From the NCBI GenBank assembly GCA_004557385.1, contig SFEA01000011.1, positions 62,001 to 126,000 on the forward strand: DNA of 64,000 nucleotides, written 5' to 3'. The notes beneath the pieces were generated by a model that saw only the letters and a list, made by a program, of their open reading frames with translations, made no database searches and had not been told where the DNA came from. Made by a program: the position numbers and the translations under genes. Of the stretch, positions 9,793 through 18,111 are shown one piece after another (the first letter of the stretch is position 1; each line of letters begins with the position of its first letter). Source of the stretch: Bacteroidales bacterium. GTDB lineage: Bacteria > Bacteroidota > Bacteroidia > Bacteroidales > Muribaculaceae.

Positions 9793-10568
9793 TAACCTGG
9801 AATGAGTTTTTATTGTTCTCGCTTCCTGCTGTTGCCTTGTGGGCATCGGGCGCATTGTTGGCGTGGAAGCAGAAGCGAAATACTGCCATCTTGCTCACTT
9901 TGGCAGGAACAGTGGTTTTTGCTGCGTTCATTGCCGGATTGTGGATTGGACTTGAGCGCCCGCCGCTGCGCACCATGGGCGAAACGCGCCTATGGTATTC
10001 GTTTTTCATGCCAGTGGCTGGCATCATCACCTATTGGCGTTGGCGTTTCAAATGGGTGCTAAGCTTTTCCACAGTCATGTCGGTAGTTTTTGTTTGTATC
10101 AACCTTTTCAAACCCGAAATTCATAGTAAAGCGCTTATGCCGGCGCTTCAGTCGCCTTGGTTTGCGCCTCACGTAATTGTCTATATGTTCGCCTATGCCA
10201 TTATGGGCGCGGCATTGCTGGCGGCATTGTGGATGCTTTATAGCAAGAGCAGTCGCGAAATGGCTATGACCGACAATTTGGTGAACATAGGCTTGGCTTT
10301 TATCACTATTGGCATGCTGTTTGGCGCTGTATGGGCAAAAGATGCTTGGGGACACTATTGGAGCTGGGACCCGAAAGAAACGTGGGCTGCGGCAACGTGG
10401 TTCATCTATCTGCTTTATGTTCATCAGAGGCACGCCTATCCGTTGAAGCACAAGGCGGCTCTTTGGCTGCTGGTTGTTGGTTTCGTGTGCCTGCAAATGT
10501 GCTGGTGGGGTATCAACTATCTGCCTTCAGCTCAAGGTGCCTCAATCCACACCTACAATCTCAATTGA
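9789..10568 (+). CDS. ccsA: Cytochrome c biogenesis protein CcsA
   Basis: A 259-residue polytopic membrane protein of the CcsA/CcmF/CcmC heme-handling family. The tryptophan-rich WWD-type motif is clear: 'WGHYWSWDPKE' beginning at about residue 187. With the ResB-like protein it would form the system II synthase that attaches heme to NrfH and NrfA in the periplasm. It is the last gene of the nrf operon and overlaps its predecessor by 4 bp. A weak hairpin with a short T-run lies about 70 bp after the stop. Confidence 0.93.
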   Translation: MITWNEFLLFSLPAVALWASGALLAWKQKRNTAILLTLAGTVVFAAFIAGLWIGLERPPLRTMGETRLWYSFFMPVAGIITYWRWRFKWVLSFSTVMSVVFVCINLFKPEIHSKALMPALQSPWFAPHVIVYMFAYAIMGAALLAALWMLYSKSSREMAMTDNLVNIGLAFITIGMLFGAVWAKDAWGHYWSWDPKETWAAATWFIYLLYVHQRHAYPLKHKAALWLLVVGFVCLQMCWWGINYLPSAQGASIHTYNLN

Positions 10569-10636
10569 GCGGTTTCGTGCCCTGCGCTATCTGCCGGGGC
10601 ATTCACCCACGCGGCGAACTGGCACCATGATATGCT

Positions 10637-10657
10637 CTTGCCGATTGGCAAGGTTTT
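10637..10657 (+). terminator. Weak intrinsic terminator after the nrf operon
   Basis: CTTGCC and GGCAAG form a 6-bp stem with a GATT loop followed by GTTTT. It lies between ccsA (ends 10568) and the convergent AraC gene (ends 10660). The stem is short, so the call is tentative. Confidence 0.4.
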
Positions 10658-10659
10658 GG

Positions 10660-11568
10660 CTAACGGTTGTCCGACTCGCGTTGGCGGTATTCGCTTGGCG
10701 ACATACCCATAATTTTGGTGAAGATGCGCGAGAAATAAGCAGGCTCGCTGAATCCCACTTTCTGTGCCACCTCGTTGAGCTTCATCGACGAGCGCTCGAT
10801 GTATTGGCAGGCGCGGCGCATCTTCAGCTGTATGTAATAGTTGATGGGCGAATAGCCCGTTTCTTTCTGGAACAATGCCGAGAAGTGCGACGGCGAATAG
10901 TTGAAATTAGATGCAAAATCGTTGAGCGAGAGGTTGTTGGCAATATTCTCCTGCATGTAGTGTATAACGAGTGTTGAGAAGGTTTGCTCCTCCTTGATGT
11001 TCACCGACGAGGCCATGTTGCGGAAAGCCTTGAGGTTGATGAACGACGACAGGAACGGATAGAGGCACATCGACGCATGCACCATAAAATCTTCAACGTA
11101 AGCCATGGTGAAGCTCGAATAGATGCGTTCAAACAAGTCGAGGCGAGCTTGCAGGCGCGAGTCGTTGCCAGGCAGAATGGAGCGGGTCATTATGGGATAG
11201 GTGACAAAATGATTGGCGAGTGAGCCCTGAAAATGCACCCAATAGATGGTCCAAGGGTCGTCGTTGTCAGCCCAAAAGGTGTAAGGCATGCCGCTCGGCA
11301 AGATGATGTATTGGTTTTCGTCTACCGGGTGCGGCTCGCCACCCCCGATGCTGTAAAAGCCCTTGCCCGACACGCAATAGATGAGCATGCAATAGTCGGT
11401 GCCCTGCGGCTTTTGCACGTAGTGATGCCTCACCCGTGGGAAGAAGCCTATTTTTCGCACATACAAAGGGCTCACCAATGGCAGTTCGCTGTATTTGTTG
11501 AGAATGTCCTGCGGAAGCGATAGCATGCGTTCTCCCTTGAAACCTTCCTTGATGCCTTTCATATCCAA
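10660..11568 (-). CDS. AraC-family transcriptional regulator
   Basis: A 302-residue regulator. The N-terminal half (about 30-170) is an AraC-type cupin sensor ('GKGFYSIGGGEPHPVDENQYIILPSGMPY' region), as in sugar-responsive members. The last 100 residues hold two helix-turn-helix units, including 'NLSLNDFASNFNYSPSHFSALF' and 'VAQKVGFSEPAYFSRIF', which match the AraC signature. Such proteins usually activate nearby sugar catabolic genes. The closest glycan genes are the hexosaminidase at 12938 and the glycosidase at 15699, but no direct link can be shown. A TATATTTG -7-like element lies upstream on the minus strand at 11628-11635. Confidence 0.92.
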   Translation of the reverse strand: MDMKGIKEGFKGERMLSLPQDILNKYSELPLVSPLYVRKIGFFPRVRHHYVQKPQGTDYCMLIYCVSGKGFYSIGGGEPHPVDENQYIILPSGMPYTFWADNDDPWTIYWVHFQGSLANHFVTYPIMTRSILPGNDSRLQARLDLFERIYSSFTMAYVEDFMVHASMCLYPFLSSFINLKAFRNMASSVNIKEEQTFSTLVIHYMQENIANNLSLNDFASNFNYSPSHFSALFQKETGYSPINYYIQLKMRRACQYIERSSMKLNEVAQKVGFSEPAYFSRIFTKIMGMSPSEYRQRESDNR

Positions 11569-11749
11569 ATAGATTGTAAGTTTCTCGTAAGTTTGCCTCT
11601 TCGGCGGGCATAAAATACCCCCTTTTGCAAATATACGTTTTTTTTGTCATACCGCCAACACTCGATTCGCACTTAGTTCCAAGATTCCGCTCTGCATGGT
11701 GCATAAAGCGTTGTCGGTGCGATGATGTGGAGGCGTGTGGCAATATGCC

Positions 11750-12135
11750 CGGTGGCTGCCGCGAGTGGGTATGTGATAGCGAAGTGCTATGTGAATAGGG
11801 CGTATTGCCATACGCCCCTATAATTATCGGCTGTAACCATTTGATAACCAGCGATATTAACCGCGCGAGCGGTTACAGTTTGTGTAACCCCACGTTGACG
11901 GCGTTAGCCGGCTACGTGGGGAAAGCCGAATGCTTACCGTCATCCACAACCGTGGAGCGGTTGCAGACCCTACAGCAGTGGAAATTCGCGTCCTGTCCGG
12001 ACGCTGTGATGGTGGGGTGTCTGATATCCGTGGGTTGCGCCCAAATGGGCTTACCCACGGCTAAGTGCCTCGCCTCAACGGCTCGGCGTCACATGCTTCG
12101 CATGACATGGCACATGCATGCGAGAGGCTATTATG
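11750..12135. repeat. Cluster of palindromic intergenic repeat modules
   Basis: The 578-bp gap between the AraC gene and the flavin reductase is filled with short hairpins. Visible units are GGGCGTA/TACGCCC (11798-11817), TAACCGC-GCGA-GCGGTTA (11858-11875), CCCCACG/CGTGGGG (11888-11921), CAACCG-TGGAG-CGGTTG (11947-11963), GCGTCC-TGTCC-GGACGC (11988-12004) and CCGTGGGT/ACCCACGG (12028-12060). The same modules, in the same order, recur at 20.4-21.6 kb. No gene is supported; reading frames crossing here are composed of repeats. Confidence 0.8.
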
Positions 12136-12146
12136 CCCAACGTGCG

Positions 12147-12746
12147 TTAGAGTGGCTTGAAGTCGCTTGCCGGGTGTTTGCAAAGCGGGCAAACGAAATC
12201 GGCTGGCAGAGGGTCTCCTTCGTAGATATAGCCGCAGATGGTGCATACCCAGCCTTTCTTCTTAGCTGCTTGAGGAGCCGGCTTGATGCTCTTGTGATAG
12301 TAGGCGTAAGTAGCCGAAGCTGTTTCGTTGAGCACGAATGCGTCGTCGAGCTCAGCAATAAACATCAGGTGGGTGCCCAGGTCGATGGTTTGCGTGACGG
12401 TGGCACACAGCACAGCGTTCACGCCTTCGGTGATGTAAATCACGCCGTTGTCGGCACGCGAGAATGTGATGCCCACTGCCTTGTCGACAATTGCTCCGCT
12501 CTGAAATCCCCAGTGCTTGAAGATGTCGAACTTGGCGGCTTCAGAAAGTATCGATACATTAAAACGTCCGGTGCGCTCAATCATGCCGCAGGTGTAGTTG
12601 GCTTTGTTCACAGCCACGGTGATGCGGTTGGGTGTAACGGTGACTTGTTGCACAGTGTTGGTGATGCAACCGTTGTCTTTTTCGCCCTCTCTTGCTGTTA
12701 CAACAAACAGGCCGTAAGAGAGTTTAAACATTGCTTTTTCGTCCAT
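12147..12746 (-). CDS. Flavin reductase-rubredoxin fusion (Hrb-like)
   Basis: A 199-residue two-domain redox protein. Residues 1-150 are a flavin reductase-like FMN-binding domain ('[13 protein letters not shown]', '[11 protein letters not shown]'). Residues 166-199 form a rubredoxin domain with the four iron ligands C168, C171, C186 and C189 (CTICGY and CPLCKH). This is the layout of high-molecular-weight rubredoxins, which pass electrons from NAD(P)H to flavodiiron proteins that reduce oxygen or nitric oxide. No flavodiiron gene is visible nearby. Its location about 1.6 kb from nrfHA would suit a role in oxygen or NO tolerance, but this is inferred. A TACATTTG -7-like element lies at 12778-12785 on the minus strand. 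Confidence 0.9.
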   Translation of the reverse strand: MDEKAMFKLSYGLFVVTAREGEKDNGCITNTVQQVTVTPNRITVAVNKANYTCGMIERTGRFNVSILSEAAKFDIFKHWGFQSGAIVDKAVGITFSRADNGVIYITEGVNAVLCATVTQTIDLGTHLMFIAELDDAFVLNETASATYAYYHKSIKPAPQAAKKKGWVCTICGYIYEGDPLPADFVCPLCKHPASDFKPL

Positions 12747-12868
12747 AGTTGAAGTAGTTTATATGATATTTTTGAAGCAAATGTAATAAAAAATATTCAA
12801 CTATCTGACGACGTAAGTTTCATTTTTTGCAAATATACGTCGAATCAGCAGCCTACGTCGGCGAAACA

Positions 12869-12900
12869 TTTGCTTAACATCATATTTTTGCTTAACTTTG
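12869..12900 (+). promoter_or_regulatory. Bacteroidota promoter of the GH20 gene at 12938
   Basis: TTTG at 12869-12872, a 20-bp gap and TAACTTTG at 12893-12900 match the Bacteroidota TTTG-N19-21-TAnnTTTG promoter. Transcription would start near 12907, about 30 bp before the ATG. Confidence 0.75.
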
Positions 12901-12937
12901 AGCAAAAGAATTTTTTTACATAAAAACCGATAAACTA

Positions 12938-15283
12938 ATGAAACGAAATCTTCTAACCTTGCTTGCGGTGGTTGCAATGGGCTTCACAAACCTGTGCAGC
13001 ACAATGCAAGCCGATGTGAAATGTTACAACCGTGGCATTAACATCATTCCGATGCCTCAGGAATTGGTGGCTACCGGTGGCGAATTTGCGCTCACTGCCA
13101 ACACCACTATTGGTGCCCAAACAACCGAGGCACGAACCATAGCCGAATTCTTTGCTGCCAAAATCAATCAGTCGACCGGATACGCTATTAAGGTGGCTAC
13201 AAAAGGCAGCATCAACCTTGTCATCGACCCTGCAATGAAAATGGGCGACGAAGGCTACACTTTGTGCGTGAAGCCCGCCGGCGTGACAGCCAAGGCTAAA
13301 ACTGCTCAAGGCTTGTTCTATGCTATGCAATCGTTCTTGCAATTGCTTCCTGCCGAAATCGAAAGCCCTACGGTGGCTAAGGGCGTCAACTGGACTGCTC
13401 CTGCCGTTTGCGTGAAGGACGAGCCCCGCTTTGGCTATCGTGGCATTATGCTCGACCCTTGCCGTCACTTCATGCCTGCTGAAAACGTGAAGAAATACAT
13501 CGACGTGCTGTCGTTGTTCAAAATCAATCGTATGCACTGGCACTTGACCGACGACCAAGGTTGGCGCATCGAAATCAAGAAATATCCTAAGCTCAACAAG
13601 ATTGCCACCAGCCGCGTTGACGGCGAAGGCACAATCCATGCCGGCTACTACACTCAAGAGCAAATCAAGGACATCGTTAAATATGCAGCCGACCGCTTTA
13701 TCACAGTGGTGCCTGAATTGGAATTACCTGGCCACGAAATGGCTGCCATCGCTGCTTATCCAAAGCTGTCGTGCAAAGGCGAGAAGTCAACCCCTCGCGT
13801 CATTTGGGGTGTTGAGGACGTGGTGATGTGTCCGGGCAAGGAAGACATGTTCAAGTTCCTGCAAGACGTGATTGACGAAATGGTGCCTCTGTTCCCGAGC
13901 GAATATTTCCACATCGGTGGCGACGAATGTCCAAAGGCAAGCTGGAAGGAGTGCCCGAAATGCCAAAAACGCATCAAGGAACTCGGTTTGACTGCCGACA
14001 AGAAGCACTCTGCCGAAGAAAAGCTTCAGAGCTACGTTGTTCAACGCATGGAAAAATATCTTGCCACTAAGGGCAAAAAAATCATCGGTTGGGACGAAAT
14101 TCTCGAGGGCGGTTTGGCTCCGTCGGCAACCGTGATGAGCTGGCGTGGCGAAGATGGTGGCATTGCTGCTGCCTTGATGGACCACAGCGTGATTATGACT
14201 CCTGCCGGCAACGGTATGTACCTCGATGCTTATCAGGGCGACTCGAAGATTGAGCCCGTTACCATCGGCGGCGGCACTTCGCTAAAGAAAACCTATAGCT
14301 ACAACCCAATGCCCGACACTCTTGTGGCTATGGGTAAGCAAAAATATGTGCTTGGCGTGCAAGGCAACACGTGGTCGGAATATATGTATAGTGAGGCCAA
14401 GCGAAACTATATGATTTTCCCGCGCATCTTGGCTGTGGCTGAAATCGGTTGGACTAACCTCGACCGCAAGAATTACACCGACTTCGAACGTCGCATCAAC
14501 AACGCATACGTGCGCCTCGACGGTCATGGCATGAACTATCACATTCCAATGCCTGAGCAACCCGGTGGCTCGTATAACCAAGTTGCTTTCACCGACAAGG
14601 CTGAACTCACTTTTACTACTTCGCGTCCGGCTCGCATGGTTTACACCATCGACGGCAGCGAACCCACTGCTCAATCGGCTGAATACATCGCTCCGCTGGT
14701 GTTCAACAAAACCACAACACTCAAGATTGCCACTGCTCTGCCTTCAGGCAAACTCAGCACCGTGCGCACCATCAACGTGGAAAAACAAGCCCTTTCGCCT
14801 GCAAAGGCTGTGGCATCAACCACTCCGGGATTGACAATGAACGTGTACGATGGCATGTACCTCAACGTGGGCGAACTTGAGGCTGCAAACAAGCCGGTTA
14901 AGGAAACTCTCACCATCGACAACACCCGCGCTCTTTCGGGCCACGTTAAGACATCGGAATCGATGCGCGGCGTTAAGCAATATGCAGCCGTAGCCACAGG
15001 TTATGTCAACATTCCTGAAGACGGCGTATACGTGTTCTCGTCGAACCTTGAAGAAGTGTGGATTGACGGCAAACGCCTCATCGACAACGGCGGCGAAGTT
15101 AAGCGCTTCTCGCGCAACGATGCTTCGATGGCACTTGCAAAGGGTCTGCACGAAGTGAGACTCGTGTTCCTTGGTCATGTGATTGGCGGTTGGCCTTCGA
15201 ACTGGGATGACGGCAGCCTGAACATGCGCAAGGTTGGCGACAAGAACTTCCGCAAGCTCGAAGGCGACGACTATCGTCACTAA
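12938..15283 (+). CDS. Secreted GH20 beta-N-acetylhexosaminidase
   Basis: A 781-residue hexosaminidase with the same domain order as the one at position 6: signal peptide (about 1-25), GH20b domain, catalytic barrel, chitobiase-type beta domain ('YTIDGSEPTAQSAEY', about 570) and a PA14-like C-terminal module with 'IPEDGVYVFSSNLEEVWIDG' (about 695 onward). The catalytic HIGGDE lies at 325-330 (D329/E330). The two proteins are evidently paralogues. The gene is monocistronic, with a consensus promoter upstream and a strong terminator behind, so it is probably expressed independently of the other glycan genes. Confidence 0.94.
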   Translation: MKRNLLTLLAVVAMGFTNLCSTMQADVKCYNRGINIIPMPQELVATGGEFALTANTTIGAQTTEARTIAEFFAAKINQSTGYAIKVATKGSINLVIDPAMKMGDEGYTLCVKPAGVTAKAKTAQGLFYAMQSFLQLLPAEIESPTVAKGVNWTAPAVCVKDEPRFGYRGIMLDPCRHFMPAENVKKYIDVLSLFKINRMHWHLTDDQGWRIEIKKYPKLNKIATSRVDGEGTIHAGYYTQEQIKDIVKYAADRFITVVPELELPGHEMAAIAAYPKLSCKGEKSTPRVIWGVEDVVMCPGKEDMFKFLQDVIDEMVPLFPSEYFHIGGDECPKASWKECPKCQKRIKELGLTADKKHSAEEKLQSYVVQRMEKYLATKGKKIIGWDEILEGGLAPSATVMSWRGEDGGIAAALMDHSVIMTPAGNGMYLDAYQGDSKIEPVTIGGGTSLKKTYSYNPMPDTLVAMGKQKYVLGVQGNTWSEYMYSEAKRNYMIFPRILAVAEIGWTNLDRKNYTDFERRINNAYVRLDGHGMNYHIPMPEQPGGSYNQVAFTDKAELTFTTSRPARMVYTIDGSEPTAQSAEYIAPLVFNKTTTLKIATALPSGKLSTVRTINVEKQALSPAKAVASTTPGLTMNVYDGMYLNVGELEAANKPVKETLTIDNTRALSGHVKTSESMRGVKQYAAVATGYVNIPEDGVYVFSSNLEEVWIDGKRLIDNGGEVKRFSRNDASMALAKGLHEVRLVFLGHVIGGWPSNWDDGSLNMRKVGDKNFRKLEGDDYRH

Positions 15284-15317
15284 TTCTCGCTGATTTCACA
15301 CGTTTGAAATAAACTTT

Positions 15318-15366
15318 AGCCCGAGGCTACGCCAGCATTTAACTGCTGCATAGCCTCGGGCTTTTG
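15318..15366 (+). terminator. Strong intrinsic terminator
   Basis: A perfect 12-bp stem, AGCCCGAGGCTA (15318-15329) with TAGCCTCGGGCT (15351-15362), is followed by TTTT. It lies 35 bp after the GH20 stop. Confidence 0.88.
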
Positions 15367-15490
15367 CTATGTTTTAAAATCCGTATCGCTGCTGCGCCTT
15401 GGCTGTTGCGGCAGTGGGTTGTGGAGGCATATAGCATCAAAAATCATCCGCCTGTAGACCTGTAGGGTATATAGCAAAACACCCGGATAC

Positions 15491-15671
15491 CTCTCGCAGA
15501 AATCGCAGAAGTGGGTGGTTGGTTCACTCAGATTAATCAGATTGATAGGATTATCTGCGCATATCTGCGTAATCTGCGAGAGATTATCTTTGTCACCTGC
15601 TGTGAAAGGTCTCTCGCAGAAAGCGCTGAAATCGCAGAAGCAGGTACGTCCGAACAGGACGCGAATTACCT
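15491..15671. repeat. CTCTCGCAGA inverted and direct repeats
   Basis: CTCTCGCAGA occurs at 15491-15500 and 15611-15620, and its reverse complement at 15573-15582. The stretch ends with a copy of the CGTCC-GAACA-GGACG hairpin (about 15647-15661) that also occurs at 20819. Related sequence occurs at about 20530-20600 and 29850. Together with the terminator this fills the 415-bp gap between 15284 and 15698; no gene is seen in it. Confidence 0.7.
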
Positions 15672-15698
15672 CATCTGAGTTTATTGGCTAAACGCTTT

Positions 15699-17825
15699 TC
15701 ACCAGCATTTGCCGTCGGCAACGAAGATGCTTGAGGCTGGCATGTTGATGGTGAGAGGAGTGTCGATGTCGATGTTTTTGTCGACAGGCAGCCCGTCGGG
15801 CGCTGTTTGGCGTGAGAACGAGCTTTTCAGTTTCACCGTGCATTTCACGTGGGCGGGTATGTCGAGCGCTTCACGCAGGGTGATGGTGATGGTGCGAGGC
15901 TTCACGTCGCCGTTGCGCAGTGCCAAGGTGCAAGCATCGCCTGCCCAAGCAGCCCAGCCGTAGATTTCGGTTTGTTTGCCGTCCCATGGATTGCCGCCTA
16001 CCCAATGCACATCGGGCAGAATGCGGGCGCAGCGCTGCTGCCAGCGAATACACTCGGCCAGGTCAGCCCACAAGGCTCCGGCGCGGCCGTTATTGTCACG
16101 TATGCTGTCCATCAGTTCGTAGTCGCAATAAAGCTCAACCATAGCCGAACCGCAAGCAAATGCGCAACGCATTTCGCGCACAATGCCTTCATAGTCCATG
16201 TCTTTCGACACAGCGCCCCATTTCGACAAGATGAAGCCGTGAGTCATGAGCGTGTTGATGGGGCAGAGTGGCGAACGTTCAACAAAGTTTTGATGCACAA
16301 GGCGGTCGCGATAGGTAATCCAGCGCTCGCGGTCGGTGCCCACGCCGGCTTCGGCATAGTCGGCTTCCTGACGCCAAACGGCATCGGTGAAACGGAACCA
16401 GAATGGCGATGCCCAAGTGCCCACGGTGGTGTTGATGAAAATGTCGGGGTTGGCGCGGCGCACAGCGCTCTCGATGCGAATTATTGCCTCGGCGTTGTTG
16501 CAGCCCACATCGCCTTCGTCGGGACCTACACTGCTGAATTGTGCCGAGATGCCGTCGAACTTGAAGAAGCGGAAATCGTAGTCGCGCACCATGTCGGTGC
16601 AAGCGTCGATGAAAAATTTATAGTAATCGCGGTTGCTCAGCTGCATGCCGCCTTTGTCTTTCCAGAAGTTGCGGCGATAGGTTCCGCTCTCGCCATAGCC
16701 GCCCACCGGACCTAACCAAGCACCGATGCCGGCTTGCATGCTTTGTGCCGCCAAGTCGATAATGTCGAAGCGTTGCGGAAAGTTGGGATTGAAACGCCAA
16801 GTGCCGTATTCGTCCCATCCATCATCCCACACAAACGCTTTGGGAGCAACGTGATAGGGCTTGTAGAGGCTTTTGTGCCAATGCTTTATGACGTCGAGGC
16901 ATTGCGTGTCGGTCATGTTGCCTTTATAGTCGGGATGCTTGGCGTTGTTGCGGTCAATGTTGAGTTCATACCACGAGATGTATACAGGCATCGGTCGCCA
17001 AGGCACGGCGCGTTCACGTTCGCTATACGCCAAAAACGAGCGGCGTGCTTGGTTAGGGGCAATCAAGCCCACCACAGCACTCACTTGCCACGGCTCATCG
17101 GGCGTGAGCACGTCGCGTCGATGCCAATAGCCAGAAATGACTACTTCGCCACGCTTCTTGCCCTTGTTTACGCTGTTAACGCCCATAGGGGTTTCCAATC
17201 CGGCAAAAATGTGGCTGCTGGCAATCACCGCACCGCGTGTGTTGCCTACCACTTTCGGCATCTGGCTCTCGTCGGTGCATTTCACGTTGAAGTTCATTGC
17301 CGTGATGCCTTTCATGTTGATGTCGGCATCCGTAGAGATGACCATTTCGGTGCGCAGATAGTGAGAGTCGTCGCGCAGCACCGCTTGCCAGTTCACGGTG
17401 ATGCCGTCTTTCACAAATTTTGCGCTCACAGCCTTGCCCGAATAGTGTTCCGAGAAACGGCGAGTGCCTTTTACGGGCGTCAGTGGGCGAGTGGTCACCA
17501 TCTCGAGGTGCATATCGCTCGAGGTGAAGCGCTTACCGCCGTCGAGCTCGATGGTGAACAAATTGTCGCTGGCACCCAAGCCCATTGCCTCGCAGCCTGC
17601 AAACGTGAGTTTGCCGCCGGCGCACACAAATTTTGCCGAGAACAAATCGTTGCCAAGCACATATTCGCTGCGGTTTTTGTCGGCAACCGATTTTGCCCAA
17701 GGTGTTCCTGGTTGTTTGGGCTGTGGAAAAATCACACTGTTTGCCTCGAAGCTGAAGCATGCCGACATTGCAATTGCAATGATTGCCGCCCTTGAGACCA
17801 TTCGGCGATAGAAACTTCTTTTCAT
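15699..17825 (-). CDS. Secreted glycoside hydrolase, clan GH-D-like (GH36-like)
   Basis: A 708-residue secreted protein. The start at 17825 is preferred to 17837 because it opens a normal signal peptide (MKRSFYRRMVSRAAIIAIAM...). After a beta-rich N-terminal domain (about 30-280), a TIM-barrel-like region has 'FVWDDGWDEYGTW' and 'FFKFDGIS', whose D424 occupies the place of the nucleophile in GH36/GH27 enzymes (motifs of the KWD/KYD type). 'WRQEADYAE' further on may supply the acid/base. Alpha-galactosidase or alpha-N-acetylgalactosaminidase activity is plausible, but GH101/GH129-like or a new family cannot be excluded. It is a single gene on the minus strand. Confidence 0.65.
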   Translation of the reverse strand: MKRSFYRRMVSRAAIIAIAMSACFSFEANSVIFPQPKQPGTPWAKSVADKNRSEYVLGNDLFSAKFVCAGGKLTFAGCEAMGLGASDNLFTIELDGGKRFTSSDMHLEMVTTRPLTPVKGTRRFSEHYSGKAVSAKFVKDGITVNWQAVLRDDSHYLRTEMVISTDADINMKGITAMNFNVKCTDESQMPKVVGNTRGAVIASSHIFAGLETPMGVNSVNKGKKRGEVVISGYWHRRDVLTPDEPWQVSAVVGLIAPNQARRSFLAYSERERAVPWRPMPVYISWYELNIDRNNAKHPDYKGNMTDTQCLDVIKHWHKSLYKPYHVAPKAFVWDDGWDEYGTWRFNPNFPQRFDIIDLAAQSMQAGIGAWLGPVGGYGESGTYRRNFWKDKGGMQLSNRDYYKFFIDACTDMVRDYDFRFFKFDGISAQFSSVGPDEGDVGCNNAEAIIRIESAVRRANPDIFINTTVGTWASPFWFRFTDAVWRQEADYAEAGVGTDRERWITYRDRLVHQNFVERSPLCPINTLMTHGFILSKWGAVSKDMDYEGIVREMRCAFACGSAMVELYCDYELMDSIRDNNGRAGALWADLAECIRWQQRCARILPDVHWVGGNPWDGKQTEIYGWAAWAGDACTLALRNGDVKPRTITITLREALDIPAHVKCTVKLKSSFSRQTAPDGLPVDKNIDIDTPLTINMPASSIFVADGKCW

Positions 17826-17885
17826 GATATCGTGCACAATTTTTTTGATTTAATTTGTCGCTAATGTTGTTTAGTGGTAGGGTGG

Positions 17886-17941
17886 TGATGCATCATTTTG
17901 CATCATCTACAAATTTAATAAATGTTGGCACACCTTCACAA
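17886..17941 (-). promoter_or_regulatory. Candidate promoter and operator of the GH-D-like gene
   Basis: On the minus strand TAAATTTG (17917-17910) has a TTG 21 bp upstream (17941-17939), close to the Bacteroidota consensus. Just downstream lies a perfect inverted repeat, TGATGCA-N6-TGCATCA (17886-17905), near the expected transcription start. It could bind a repressor or activator. Confidence 0.5.
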
Positions 17942-18004
17942 GCATATCGCCAAAAATTTTATGCAATCATGCCTATATGTTATGATTTATTGTGATACTA
18001 TTTG

Positions 18005-18051
18005 TTTGGCGATGCCGCCGAAAACTCCTAACTTTGTGTTGCAAAAGCAAC
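18005..18051 (+). promoter_or_regulatory. Promoter of the Y-family polymerase gene with inverted repeat
   Basis: TTTG (18005-18008), a 20-bp gap and TAACTTTG (18029-18036) form an exact Bacteroidota-type promoter. GTTGC-AAAA-GCAAC (18038-18051) is a perfect inverted repeat at the expected start site and is a possible operator for a damage-responsive regulator. Confidence 0.7.
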
Positions 18052-18111
18052 GATTGCGAAAAAAGTAGATGAATAATAACACAAGTGGAAAATTTAATAA
18101 TTTCGAGAAAC

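Noticed and set aside
11805..12752. A 315-codon plus-strand frame across the repeats and the flavin reductase gene
   Set aside because: Half of it consists of hairpin repeats and the rest is antisense to the rubredoxin fusion, whose CxxC motifs are clear.
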